Notes: generated by a model not told the origin, from the letters alone. Counted from the first letter of the stretch, positions 7,543-15,333 are shown. The stretch: 18,636 bases of DNA from Helicobacteraceae bacterium (GCA_027068615.1 JAMOQV010000215.1:1-18636), one strand, 5' to 3'. Program-made: numbers and translations.

Positions 7543-7970
7543 ACTGGAAAATGTTTACATTTAATACAATCTGCCCAAATTTTATGTTCGGGTAGTGATT
7601 CTTTTGGTATTTCAAAAAAACCTAGTTTTTCAAAAAATGACTGTTTATATGTCAAACATAAAACTTGTTTTAAATCCAATGCTTTAGCTTCTTTTATAGA
7701 ATTTAAAACCAAATTTTTACCTATGTGATATCCTCTTTTATCCTCTTTTACTATAAGTGAACGAATCTCTGCTAAAGTAGCCGTGTGTATATGTAAAGCA
7801 CAAAATCCAACAAGCTCATCACCTATATATGCCAAGATATATGAACGGATATTTGTAGCACACTCATCATCACTTCTAGCGAGAATAACACCAGATTCAA
7901 CCTCTGGGGCTATCAAAGACTGCATATCAGATATATCTTTAAGTGTTGCTTTTCTATAACTAACTTGCAT
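7509..7970 (-). CDS. argA: Short-form N-acetylglutamate synthase-like GNAT acetyltransferase
   Basis: A GNAT-fold acetyltransferase of the short ArgA type, lacking the amino-acid-kinase domain of E. coli ArgA. It would make N-acetylglutamate from glutamate and acetyl-CoA, the first step of arginine synthesis. Visible features are AEIRSLIVKEDKRGYHIGKN (the beta4/P-loop region that binds acetyl-CoA), FFEKLGF, and the family tail WADCIKCKHFPVCNE with three Cys. I place the start at 7970 (MQVSYRKATL, 153 residues) rather than four codons earlier, because the GAGGAAGAGG immediately before it is an apt ribosome site. With this start it still overlaps the engB end by 11 bases. ArgA as the substrate role is supported by the tail motif, but other GNAT substrates remain possible. 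Confidence 0.82.
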   Translation of the reverse strand: MQVSYRKATLKDISDMQSLIAPEVESGVILARSDDECATNIRSYILAYIGDELVGFCALHIHTATLAEIRSLIVKEDKRGYHIGKNLVLNSIKEAKALDLKQVLCLTYKQSFFEKLGFFEIPKESLPEHKIWADCIKCKHFPVCNEVSLIKKI

Positions 7971-8577
7971 CCTCTTCCTCATTTAAGATATCATAAATAA
8001 TTTTATTTACTTTATGTGTTCCTCTTTTTTTTGCACTTGAAACCATCAATGCTTTTGGAAAAGCTTTTCTTAATGCACTTTGCTCTTTTTGATTTAGTTT
8101 ATCTATCTTTGTAAAGATTTGCAATATTTGTTGATCTTCTCTACAAGTTTGTAGTAAAAAGTCAGCAACAGATATATCTATATCCAAATCAGGATGCCTA
8201 CAATCTACAAGATGGATAAAAATCTTAATCTGCTCCCTTTGAGAGATATAATCTGTAAGATTTTTTTCCCAATCACTTTTTATAGATTTGGATACTTTTG
8301 CATATCCGAACCCTGGTAAATCAACAAATTTTGCTAAAATCTTTTTTGAAGTATCTCTATCTATCATAGTTACATCAAAATAATTTATAAGTCTGGTTTT
8401 ACCTGGTGAAGATGAAACTTTTGCTAAACCCTTATGGTTTGTAAGTGCATTTAAAAGTGAACTTTTACCTACATTTGAACGAGCCATAAAAACAACCTCA
8501 TTTTGTTCATCAGACTCTGGGGCTGATGCTATATTTGGTGCTGAAGTTATAAACTTTGCTTCAACTATCTCTACCAT
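7960..8577 (-). CDS. engB: Ribosome-biogenesis GTPase EngB (YsxC/YihA)
   Basis: An essential-type GTPase of the EngB/YsxC family that helps assemble the large ribosomal subunit. GTPase motifs appear in order: G1 ARSNVGKSS (32-40), the switch region around SSSPGKTRLINYF (55-67), G3 DLPGFGYA (86-93), G4 TKID (156-159) and G5 SSAKKRG (180-186). The first G1 residue is Ala where the family normally has Gly (GRSNVGKS). At 205 residues the length is normal. The TAA stop of lptA shares its last A with the ATG of engB, a stop/start overlap that predicts coupled translation. Its own end overlaps argA. It is thus embedded inside an envelope operon. Confidence 0.95.
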   Translation of the reverse strand: MVEIVEAKFITSAPNIASAPESDEQNEVVFMARSNVGKSSLLNALTNHKGLAKVSSSPGKTRLINYFDVTMIDRDTSKKILAKFVDLPGFGYAKVSKSIKSDWEKNLTDYISQREQIKIFIHLVDCRHPDLDIDISVADFLLQTCREDQQILQIFTKIDKLNQKEQSALRKAFPKALMVSSAKKRGTHKVNKIIYDILNEEEDAS

Positions 8578-9035
8578 TATTTGTCCTTTATTTCAAATAT
8601 CATAATTACTGGTTCTTTCTTTGCACCTTTAGCATAAGCTTGACCATCTATTGTTTTTAAAACAACTTCATCACCTATTATCTCTTTCTTACTATTTAAT
8701 TGTTTTAACGATACATTTTTATAAAAATAATACTCTTTTTTTGCAGGATTATATATAACTTTTTGTGCTTTTCCCTCATATCTTGAACCATCTTGAGTTT
8801 TTATCTTAAAATCAACATTACCAACTGCTATAAACTTAGTTGGTTGATGCTTTTTATCTGTATAAACAGTAACTTTAGATGCTTGTAGTCTATCACTACT
8901 TCTAAGTATATCAACTTCTCCTACAAAAGTTGATACACCTTTTTTTTCATCTGAACTAAACTCATTTGCTTTTATCTTTAATTCTTGAGATATTAAAGAT
9001 GTTATTAAAATCATTAAAACTATAAAATATTTCAT
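8577..9035 (-). CDS. lptA: LPS transport periplasmic protein LptA
   Basis: A periplasmic OstA-like protein that carries lipopolysaccharide from the inner-membrane LptBFGC complex to the outer-membrane LptDE complex. A signal peptide is visible at about 1-16 (MKYFIVLMILITSLIS). The mature part shows the LptA/OstA beta-jellyroll pattern: IKANEFSSDEKKGVSTFVGE (21-40), VDILRSSDRLQASKVTVYTD and the glycine-rich YEGKAQKVIYNP. At 152 residues it is slightly shorter than E. coli LptA. It overlaps lptC by four bases (ATGA) and engB by one base. LptB is not in the window. Confidence 0.88.
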   Translation of the reverse strand: MKYFIVLMILITSLISQELKIKANEFSSDEKKGVSTFVGEVDILRSSDRLQASKVTVYTDKKHQPTKFIAVGNVDFKIKTQDGSRYEGKAQKVIYNPAKKEYYFYKNVSLKQLNSKKEIIGDEVVLKTIDGQAYAKGAKKEPVIMIFEIKDK

Positions 9036-9550
9036 ATATTACCTTCTGTATCATAAACTATCTGCACATTTTTTGAATTAAATCTATCCAATTCATTATT
9101 TAAACTAAATGATTTACCCTTAATCTCATTTTTACCTCTATACATAACATAATTCTCATCTGTTTTTAAAACACTTGTTTTTTCATTATAACTTAACTTA
9201 TTGGATTTAAGAGTTAATCCATCACTTCTTTTATAAACAACATTACCATCCAAATCTATAACATTATTTTTATAAATACCATTATTTGATGTTAAATTAG
9301 ACAACATATCTTTTGTTGAATCTGTGTAATTAACATCTTTGATTATATATATATCTTGATATATCAAAGCTTTTGAACCTTGAATAATTCTATTTAAACC
9401 ACTTGTACTCAGTTCATGTGTGTTAAATCTATAAACTTCTACACTTGCAACATCTACAGATTCTCCATTTTGTAGCTTCATAGGTTTGAAAAACACAAAT
9501 ATAGAGATTAAACTAATAAAAATAAAAATAAAAAATAAATTTATATTCAT
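9032..9550 (-). CDS. lptC: LPS export protein LptC
   Basis: A bitopic inner-membrane protein whose periplasmic jellyroll receives lipopolysaccharide from LptBFG and passes it to LptA. The N-terminal membrane helix is clear (about 4-22, hydrophobic with FFIFIFISLISIFVFF). The periplasmic part (about 30-172) is weakly conserved but has the repeated short beta-strand pattern (DVASVEVYRFN, GNVVYKRSDGLTLKSNKLSY, KGKSFSLNNELDRFNSKNVQ) seen in LptC. Position between kdsC and lptA, as in E. coli, supports the call. It begins 10 bases after kdsC without a visible ribosome site, and its end overlaps lptA by four bases. Confidence 0.85.
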   Translation of the reverse strand: MNINLFFIFIFISLISIFVFFKPMKLQNGESVDVASVEVYRFNTHELSTSGLNRIIQGSKALIYQDIYIIKDVNYTDSTKDMLSNLTSNNGIYKNNVIDLDGNVVYKRSDGLTLKSNKLSYNEKTSVLKTDENYVMYRGKNEIKGKSFSLNNELDRFNSKNVQIVYDTEGNI

Positions 9551-9560
9551 ATTTGTATAT

Positions 9561-10055
9561 CTATATCCATTGAGATAAAAATATATCTTTTTGAGAATTT
9601 TTATCTATCAATATCTCTATCATTTCACGAACTGCCCCATCACCACCATTATTAGATAAAACTGTATTTACAATATTTTTTATATCTTCAACACCATTTT
9701 TTGGAGTAAAACTCTCTGTTACAAGATTAAGCATATTATAATCATTTAAATCATCACCTATAACAGCAACTTCATCAAAAGTTATACCAATGGATTTTAC
9801 GATATCTCTTAAAACACTTTCTTTATCTTTTATCCCTTGATACAGATACTCTATGCCCAACTCTTTTGCTCTTCTTTGTACCATAGAAGAATCTTTACCA
9901 GTGATTATAGCACTATGATTTCCTATCTTATTCCAAGTAGATATACCAAGTCCATCTTTAACATTAAAACTCTTACTCTCTATACCATCTGATGAATATA
10001 GAAGTTTACCATCAGTTAGACAACCATCAACATCCAACACTATAAGTTTTATCAT
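9561..10055 (-). CDS. kdsC: 3-deoxy-D-manno-octulosonate 8-phosphate phosphatase KdsC
   Basis: A HAD-superfamily phosphatase of the C0 (capless) type that hydrolyses KDO 8-phosphate to KDO, a core sugar of lipopolysaccharide. Catalytic motif I is LDVDGCLTDG (7-16, nucleophile D8 and acid/base D10). Motif II is ITGKDS (51-56). Motif IV is GDDLNDYNML (100-109, D101/D102 bind Mg2+). The short 164-residue length without a cap domain fits KdsC, which works as a tetramer. Its ATG overlaps the hisB stop by four bases and lptC follows 10 bases after it, so it lies in the same transcript as the Lpt genes. Confidence 0.93.
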   Translation of the reverse strand: MIKLIVLDVDGCLTDGKLLYSSDGIESKSFNVKDGLGISTWNKIGNHSAIITGKDSSMVQRRAKELGIEYLYQGIKDKESVLRDIVKSIGITFDEVAVIGDDLNDYNMLNLVTESFTPKNGVEDIKNIVNTVLSNNGGDGAVREMIEILIDKNSQKDIFLSQWI

Positions 10056-10624
10056 AATACATCTTTTGTGCTAGGGATACCAACTTTATCATTTCTAGTT
10101 GTAGCTCTTCTTATGGCTACTGCCATAGCTTTAAATGTCGCTTCTATAATATGGTGCTTATTTTTACCTCTAAGTTGAACTAAATGAGCTGTTATACGAG
10201 AATTAAGTACAAATGCTCGAAAAAACTCTTCAACTAGTTCTGTATCAAAATTACCAACTTTACCATCAATATCTATCTCATAAACTAAAAAAGGTCTATT
10301 GCTTAGATCTATATCACAGCTAACACAAGCTTCATCCATAACTATATTTGCACTACCAAATCTCTCCATATTTTTTACAGGATATAAAGCTTCAGCTATA
10401 AGTGAACCAAGAACAATACCTATATCCTCTACACTATGATGGTCATCTATATGGGTATCACCCTTACACTTTATATCTAAATCTATTAGAGAATGTTTAG
10501 AAAAACTCTCAAGCATATGGTCTAAAAATCCAACACCACTATCTATAGCACTTTTTCCACTACCATCTAACTTAAGCGATATAGATATATCAGTTTCTTT
10601 TGTTTTTCTTTGTTTAGTAACCAT
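10052..10624 (-). CDS. hisB: Imidazoleglycerol-phosphate dehydratase HisB (monofunctional)
   Basis: Converts imidazole glycerol phosphate to imidazole acetol phosphate, the sixth step of histidine synthesis. The start at 10624 (MVTKQRKTKETDISISLKLD) gives 190 residues, the usual monofunctional size, and has an AAGGAA ribosome site; an upstream in-frame ATG at 10672 would add 16 atypical residues and overlap rlpA. Metal-binding repeats are visible: GFLDHMLESFSKH (32-44), DTHIDDHHSVEDIG (56-69) and RGKNKHHIIEATFKA (152-166). The E. coli phosphatase half is absent. It lies 11 bases after rlpA and overlaps kdsC by four bases, so a histidine-pathway gene is embedded in an envelope operon. No other his genes are in the window. 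Confidence 0.95.
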   Translation of the reverse strand: MVTKQRKTKETDISISLKLDGSGKSAIDSGVGFLDHMLESFSKHSLIDLDIKCKGDTHIDDHHSVEDIGIVLGSLIAEALYPVKNMERFGSANIVMDEACVSCDIDLSNRPFLVYEIDIDGKVGNFDTELVEEFFRAFVLNSRITAHLVQLRGKNKHHIIEATFKAMAVAIRRATTRNDKVGIPSTKDVL

Positions 10625-10635
10625 TTTATTTTCCT

Positions 10636-11499
10636 TTACTGTCCAACTATAAATGCATTTGTAAATTGGCATCTGTTTTTATAATCTCTTGCTTCTTGTT
10701 CACTCTTAAAGCCCGTTAATAAAACCTTAAAAAATCTATTTTTACCAACTTGAACATCTTTTATAATCGTCTTATATCCATCTGTGCCATCATATCTTCT
10801 TTGTGTTCTTAATGCTCCATCAATATTTGAAAAAGATGCTATCTGTAATGAAAAGTAACCAAGTGCTTTTTTCTGAGGTCTCTTTTTTAACTCTTTTACA
10901 GTAGGGATATACTTTTTACCCTTGACACTAAAACCTAAAACCTCTAAAGTTACTGGTGCTGTTCCTGTTCCTATCATATTTATCTTACTTGCTGCTGCTT
11001 TTGATAAATCTATAATCCTAGTAGATACAAACGGACCTCTGTCATTTATACGAACAACTGTTGATAAACCGTTACGACGATTTGTAACTTTTACTATCGT
11101 ATTCATAGGTAAAGTTTTATGAGCTGCTGTCATACCGTACATATTGTATCTTTCACCATTTGAAGTAAGTTTACCATGAAAATCTGGACCATACCAACTT
11201 GCATTTCCTCTAAACTTATCTCCAACACTAACCATAGTCGGATAGTATTTTACACCGTGAACAACATAAGGTCTCATGGTAGGATGCGAGTATGTTTTAG
11301 AATCAACAACTGGACTATAGTCTCTTTTATTTGCCGAGTAAACTGTTCTATATACTTTTGAAGAAGTATAAGAGTTGTAAGAGTTATAATGTGTGCTTCT
11401 TTTAGGTGTTGAATAATTTCTATAACCTGTAGAAGAACCACCACATCCAGAAAAGACAATACCTACAATTAGAAGTAATATTAAATAAATTTTATTCAT
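10636..11499 (-). CDS. rlpA: Outer-membrane lipoprotein RlpA, septal-ring lytic transglycosylase-like
   Basis: A lipoprotein that cleaves or binds denuded glycan strands in the septal cell wall. The signal peptide MNKIYLILLLIVGIVFSGCG has a lipobox FSGC with acylated Cys at C19. A Ser/Tyr-rich linker (20-85) follows. The double-psi beta-barrel domain spans about 98-189 and shows GNASWYGPDFHGKLTSNGER and the INDRGPF motif (151-157). The C-terminal SPOR domain (about 214-287; LGYFSLQIASF, FFKVLLTGFKS) binds denuded peptidoglycan. It overlaps the end of mltD by eight bases and precedes hisB. Confidence 0.94.
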   Translation of the reverse strand: MNKIYLILLLIVGIVFSGCGGSSTGYRNYSTPKRSTHYNSYNSYTSSKVYRTVYSANKRDYSPVVDSKTYSHPTMRPYVVHGVKYYPTMVSVGDKFRGNASWYGPDFHGKLTSNGERYNMYGMTAAHKTLPMNTIVKVTNRRNGLSTVVRINDRGPFVSTRIIDLSKAAASKINMIGTGTAPVTLEVLGFSVKGKKYIPTVKELKKRPQKKALGYFSLQIASFSNIDGALRTQRRYDGTDGYKTIIKDVQVGKNRFFKVLLTGFKSEQEARDYKNRCQFTNAFIVGQ

Positions 11500-12715
11500 A
11501 AAGTTTTAACCTATCACCTACTTTTATTAGGTTTGTTTTTAAATTATTGTATGCTTTTATACTCTTTATACTAACCTTGTGAGCCTTAGCTATAGACCTT
11601 AAAGAATCACCCCTTTTTACTAGATGGTAAGACTTTGTACTTATATATCTTTTTATATGTTTTTTATCAATAGGGATAATTAACTTCTGTTTTAACTTTA
11701 ATCTAGGAGTTTTTAAAGAGTTAAAACCCATAATAATCTTATATGGAACTTTATACTTTCTACCTATATTCCAAAGATTATCCCCATTTGAAACAATATG
11801 AACTTTATATATATTTTTTATATCTTCACTTTTATAATTTTGCTTAAACTCAGATAGTTTTATATAAGGTATATATAAATCATACTCTTTAGCATAAGGT
11901 GGAACAAAATCATACTTTAAATGCCTATTTAATTTTTTTAACTCTTTGACAGGCATATTTATAAGACTTGCTATCCTTTTTAGTGATTCCCCACTAGGAA
12001 CTTTTACAGTCGATACAGAATAAGCATTTGCACGATTTAAAAGGTATTCATACTCACTATGTAGTAAAAATTGTTCATCATTACCCATAAGTGCAAGAGC
12101 AACTATCTTTCTTATATAAAATCTACTCTCTTTTGGTAGATACTTTTTTCTAGGATCAAGTAACACTGACAAATCATCAGTACCAGCCTTTTGTATAGCC
12201 CGACTAAGTCTTCCACCACCACAATTATAAGCTATCGCTGCTAAATACCACTTGCCAAATCTCTTATGCAATGAAGATAGATACTTAGAGGCTGCTTTTG
12301 TTGACTTTATAAAATCTTTTCTTTCATCTACATATTCATCTATCTTAAGACCGAAAAGTTTAGCAGTATATGGCATAAATTGCCAAAGACCAGTTGCTCT
12401 TTTAGATGAATAAGCCTTTGTACTAAAGTTAGACTCTGCCATAGCAAGATACAAAAACTCTTGTGGAACATTATACTTAGCTAAGATATTTTTTATAGCA
12501 GGTATAAATATATAAGCATCTTCCATAGCACGGAAAAAAATCTTATTTTTGCTATTGCCATCTCCACTTCTCATCTTATTCATAATAGGGTCATAAATAA
12601 AAGATGGTTTTATATCAAAAGATTCTAATAACAACAACTCTTTGTTATGGTTTGATGTATAATACAAATTGGCACTTAAAAGCAAAGGTAAAAATAATAA
12701 TAAAAAATATCTCAA
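11492..12715 (-). CDS. mltD: Membrane-bound lytic murein transglycosylase MltD-like with three LysM-like units
   Basis: A family-1 lytic transglycosylase (GH23) that cleaves peptidoglycan glycan strands with formation of 1,6-anhydro-muropeptides. A signal peptide spans about 1-16, with no lipobox. The catalytic domain is about 65-215, with AMAESNFSTKAYSSKRATGL (91-110) containing the catalytic E94 and the WQFMP motif (111-115), then AYNCGGGRL (162-170). Three LysM-like carbohydrate-binding repeats follow: a degenerate one (236-283), then 302-348 (HIVSNGDNLWNIGRKYKVPY) and 362-405 (YHLVKRGDSLRSIAKAHKVS). The start codon is TTG with no clear ribosome site; the frame closes four codons upstream, so no ATG is available. 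The end overlaps rlpA by eight bases. A probable -10 box lies at 12749-12754. Confidence 0.92.
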   Translation of the reverse strand: MRYFLLLFLPLLLSANLYYTSNHNKELLLLESFDIKPSFIYDPIMNKMRSGDGNSKNKIFFRAMEDAYIFIPAIKNILAKYNVPQEFLYLAMAESNFSTKAYSSKRATGLWQFMPYTAKLFGLKIDEYVDERKDFIKSTKAASKYLSSLHKRFGKWYLAAIAYNCGGGRLSRAIQKAGTDDLSVLLDPRKKYLPKESRFYIRKIVALALMGNDEQFLLHSEYEYLLNRANAYSVSTVKVPSGESLKRIASLINMPVKELKKLNRHLKYDFVPPYAKEYDLYIPYIKLSEFKQNYKSEDIKNIYKVHIVSNGDNLWNIGRKYKVPYKIIMGFNSLKTPRLKLKQKLIIPIDKKHIKRYISTKSYHLVKRGDSLRSIAKAHKVSIKSIKAYNNLKTNLIKVGDRLKLYE

Positions 12716-12748
12716 TATACAACTTTATAATTCAATTTTAGGGAGCTA

Positions 12749-12754
12749 ATTATA
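12749..12754 (-). promoter_or_regulatory. Candidate -10 box for the mltD-mrdA gene string
   Basis: In the only sizeable gap (73 bases, 12716-12788) of the minus-strand gene string, the minus strand reads TATAAT here, about 34 bases before the TTG start of mltD. No good -35 is present, which is common for Campylobacterota sigma-70 promoters. The region is very AT-rich, so chance matches are likely. Confidence 0.4.
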
Positions 12755-12788
12755 TATAAATAAATATTAATTTAAGATTTAAATTATT

Positions 12789-13568
12789 TTATACACCATT
12801 AAAAAAAAGTCTTTTTGCATTACTAGTTGTGATATTTTTCACCTCTTGCACATCTATATCTAATATTTTGGCTACTTTATCTGCTACTAAAGTTGTATAT
12901 AAAGGCTCATTTCTCTCTCCCCTATGTGGTGTTGGTGTAAGATATGGGGCATCTGTTTCTATAAGAAGTTTATCTAATGGTATCTTTGGCAATACATTTA
13001 CTAACTTCTTAGCATTTTTAAATGTCAAAACCCCACCTATACCAAAGTAAAAACCACTCTCTGCCAAAGACAATAGTTGTTCATCTGCATTAAAACAATG
13101 TAAAACTCCACCAACCTCACTTGCTTTACAATCTAAAAGAATTTTTTTAGAATCATCAGAAGCATCTCTTATATGTATAATTAATGGTTTTTTATACTTT
13201 TTAGCTAACTCTATCTGAGTGATAAATACCTTTTTTTGTAAAGCTTTTTCAGAAGCCTTATCTTCATCGCTACCATCAAGACGAAAATAATCCAAACCAC
13301 ACTCACCAATAGCTACACATTTTTTATGTTCTATATACTCTTCAAAATTAAATGTTTCAAAATTTATAGCATCATAAGGATGTACCCCAACAGCAAAGTA
13401 AATATCATCGTACTTTTCACTTATCTCAACTGCTTTTTTTAATGTTTTAGGGTCAGCTCCAGGGATGATAAACTTATCTATTCCAGCTTCTTTTGCTCTA
13501 TTTAAAACATCATCTAAATCTTCATCATATCTTGCATCATCTAAGTGTGTATGGGTATCTATCAACAT
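12789..13568 (-). CDS. TatD/YcfH-family metal-dependent hydrolase (DNase-like)
   Basis: A TIM-barrel metal-dependent hydrolase of the TatD family; members act as 3'-5' exonucleases or deoxyribonucleases, and here the substrate is not known. The metal ligands are visible: H6 and H8 in THTHLD, E89 in GECGLDYF (88-95), H132 in IIHIRDA (130-136), H157 in LHCF, and D206 in ETDAPYL (204-210). Length 259 is typical. The start follows the stop of the 55-residue membrane protein gene by two bases, placing it in an operon with recN. YcfH and TatD paralogues cannot be told apart with certainty from this window. Confidence 0.93.
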   Translation of the reverse strand: MLIDTHTHLDDARYDEDLDDVLNRAKEAGIDKFIIPGADPKTLKKAVEISEKYDDIYFAVGVHPYDAINFETFNFEEYIEHKKCVAIGECGLDYFRLDGSDEDKASEKALQKKVFITQIELAKKYKKPLIIHIRDASDDSKKILLDCKASEVGGVLHCFNADEQLLSLAESGFYFGIGGVLTFKNAKKLVNVLPKIPLDKLLIETDAPYLTPTPHRGERNEPLYTTLVADKVAKILDIDVQEVKNITTSNAKRLFFNGV

Positions 13569-13570
13569 AT

Positions 13571-13738
13571 CTAACTCTCTTTTTCTTTTTTTATCTTTTT
13601 AACTCTTTGTATATTTTTAAGCATAAGCCATATAAACAATAAGGCTGTTAAAAATGAACCAGCAGATGCTATAAAGTTTTGTATAAGATAAAACTTTACA
13701 CTTAAAACCAACATCACAACAGATATAACTAAACACAT
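13571..13738 (-). CDS. 55-residue membrane protein between recN and tatD
   Basis: A short gene that automatic calls would miss. It encodes 55 residues: start MCLVISVVMLVLSVKFYLIQ, then NFIASAGSFLTALLFIWLML, and a basic tail KNIQRVKKIKKEKES. Two hydrophobic helices (about 3-20 and 22-40) and a strongly positive C-terminus are visible. The orientation is probably N-in/C-in by the positive-inside rule. It has a GGAGG ribosome site (plus-strand 13746-13750) seven bases before the ATG, inside the end of recN. It overlaps recN by 10 bases, and its stop is two bases before the tatD ATG. The spacing, the strong ribosome site and the hydrophobic pattern argue that it is translated. I do not recognise the family; holin-like or accessory membrane roles are guesses. 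Confidence 0.72.
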   Translation of the reverse strand: MCLVISVVMLVLSVKFYLIQNFIASAGSFLTALLFIWLMLKNIQRVKKIKKEKES

Positions 13739-15270
13739 TTATTTGCCTCCAATAACTCTTTTGAAAACTTTTTAGCCTCTTTTGAAATGTTTTCTCCACT
13801 AACAATTCTAGCTATTTCATCTACTCTTTCATCAAAGTTTAATTCTTTTACAGATGATATCTTAGCATCTTTTGTTATTAAAAAGTGCTGATTTGCCATA
13901 GATGTTAATTGTGGTTGATGAGAAATAACAAAAATCTGAAAATTAGAAGCCAATCCTCTAAGAACTTTTGCAACACTCATAGACTCTTCCCCACTAAGGT
14001 TTGCATCTATCTCATCTAACATCAAAACACCACCATTACTTTGCATTATCTCCGATTTTAATGCCAATATAGCTAATCTAAGTCTATTAAATTCACCTGT
14101 ACTTACTTTTTGTAAAGCTGTTTGACTAAGCTCTAAAGTGATTTTATCCAAACCATCTATATCTAACTCTTTATCTGAGAGATACACCTTAGCATCTCTT
14201 AAATACAACTCTTTTAGATATCTATTTAAATCATCATTAAAAGATGAAATTTCATCTATCCTAAGCTTACTTATCTCCTTAGCCAACCTATAAACTTCAA
14301 CTTCCAAATACTCATATCTATCATTTAGTTGGTTCTTATTTATCTCTATATTTTCATAATCTTTTAACTCTTGTATCTTTTTTTCTTTATAAAGTAGTGC
14401 TTCTTCTATACTTCCATATCTTCTTTTTAACTCATTTAGTTGCTCCAAACGGTTTAAAATATCCTCTATATCAACCTCTTCTAGTTCATTGAATCTATCA
14501 GATGCATTATCAAAGATAACTCTAAGGTTATTCATAGCATCATCAAAAAAAGAACTATCCAAATCCAACCCTTCTAAAGCATCGAAAACTAAATATTCAT
14601 TTTCAAAAATGGCACTAGCTTGAGCTATTTTTTGTGTTACTTTTTCTTTTTTTGATAACTCTTTTTTTATCTCTAAAAGCTCCTCATCTTCTGAAATTTT
14701 TGGAGATATATCATCTATCTTTTTTATCTCAAAAGATGCAAACTCTTTTAATTCAACTATCTTTCTCTCTTGTTCTTGTAGCTTTATAAGCTCTTTTTTT
14801 ACATTTTTAAACTCAAAAAACACTCTCTTATAATCTTTTTTAATCTTTTTTAGTTTATTGTTTTTCAATTTTATACGAGCATCAATTATAGAGAGTAAAT
14901 TTGTATTTTCAAAATCACTAAAATCTTTTAAACTAAGATGCCTTAAATATTTTGAGGCTATCTGTGATATGGTTTTTTTAGAGATGCTTTGGTTGTTTAA
15001 AAAATGTCTTGAATTGCCTTTTTTGATATGTTTAAATATATTTATACTCTCACTTTCAATACCTAATTCTTCACAATCCAAATCCCATCTAACACTAGAC
15101 TCACATAAAGAAGCATCGCAACTAGATATACCAAGAGAGGTAAGTATAGAATTCATCAATAGTGATTTACCACTACCACTAGATCCAGTAAATACTATAA
15201 GCCCTGCTTCTAAGTTTAACTCTACTTCATCAAATGTCAAATAATCTTTTAAATAAAATCTCTCAATCAT
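13729..15270 (-). CDS. recN: DNA repair protein RecN, SMC-like ATPase (divergent)
   Basis: An SMC-type ATPase that acts at double-strand breaks to help RecA-dependent repair. The Walker A region is GSSGSGKS (29-36), where the usual RecN form is GETGAGKS. The centre (about 150-360) is a Lys/Glu/Leu-rich coiled coil. Near the C-terminus are the ABC signature-like VSTGEFNRLRLA (normally ASGGELSR) and the Walker B LMLDEIDANLSGEES, then VISHQPQL. At 513 residues it is shorter than E. coli RecN (about 553) but typical for this phylum. A weak AAAGG ribosome site lies 10 bases before the ATG. It is divergent from the TonB-like gene and heads the minus-strand string. Confidence 0.87.
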   Translation of the reverse strand: MIERFYLKDYLTFDEVELNLEAGLIVFTGSSGSGKSLLMNSILTSLGISSCDASLCESSVRWDLDCEELGIESESINIFKHIKKGNSRHFLNNQSISKKTISQIASKYLRHLSLKDFSDFENTNLLSIIDARIKLKNNKLKKIKKDYKRVFFEFKNVKKELIKLQEQERKIVELKEFASFEIKKIDDISPKISEDEELLEIKKELSKKEKVTQKIAQASAIFENEYLVFDALEGLDLDSSFFDDAMNNLRVIFDNASDRFNELEEVDIEDILNRLEQLNELKRRYGSIEEALLYKEKKIQELKDYENIEINKNQLNDRYEYLEVEVYRLAKEISKLRIDEISSFNDDLNRYLKELYLRDAKVYLSDKELDIDGLDKITLELSQTALQKVSTGEFNRLRLAILALKSEIMQSNGGVLMLDEIDANLSGEESMSVAKVLRGLASNFQIFVISHQPQLTSMANQHFLITKDAKISSVKELNFDERVDEIARIVSGENISKEAKKFSKELLEANKCV

Positions 15271-15303
15271 AGCTTATAACCTTTGTATAACTTTGATTTT
15301 AAT

Positions 15304-15333
15304 ATAATAAATAAAAAAATAACAATATTGCAA
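15304..15333 (-). promoter_or_regulatory. Candidate recN promoter (-35 TTGCAA, -10 TATTAT)
   Basis: On the minus strand, TTGCAA (15333-15328) is followed after 18 bases by TATTAT (15309-15304). Transcription would begin near 15297, about 27 bases before the recN ATG. The -35 coincides with one copy of the direct repeat at 15324-15344, so a regulator bound there would affect this promoter. The AT-rich background makes the call tentative. Confidence 0.35.

Noticed and set aside
10625..10672. Upstream ATG extending HisB by 16 residues
   Set aside because: It would overlap rlpA, adds a sequence absent from typical HisB, and has no good ribosome site. The start at 10624 has AAGGAA.
12669..12686. 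Second sigma-54-like TTGGCAC element on the plus strand in mltD
   Set aside because: The GC is one base too close to the GG, and it is antisense within a coding region with no gene downstream on that strand.
13617..13805. 62-residue minus-strand frame overlapping the recN end
   Set aside because: It lies in another frame from the 55-residue gene, has no good ribosome site, and ends away from the tatD start. It looks like a shadow of recN and the small gene.
14858..15244. 128-residue plus-strand frame inside recN
   Set aside because: It is antisense to RecN, with no domain and a composition expected of a shadow frame.
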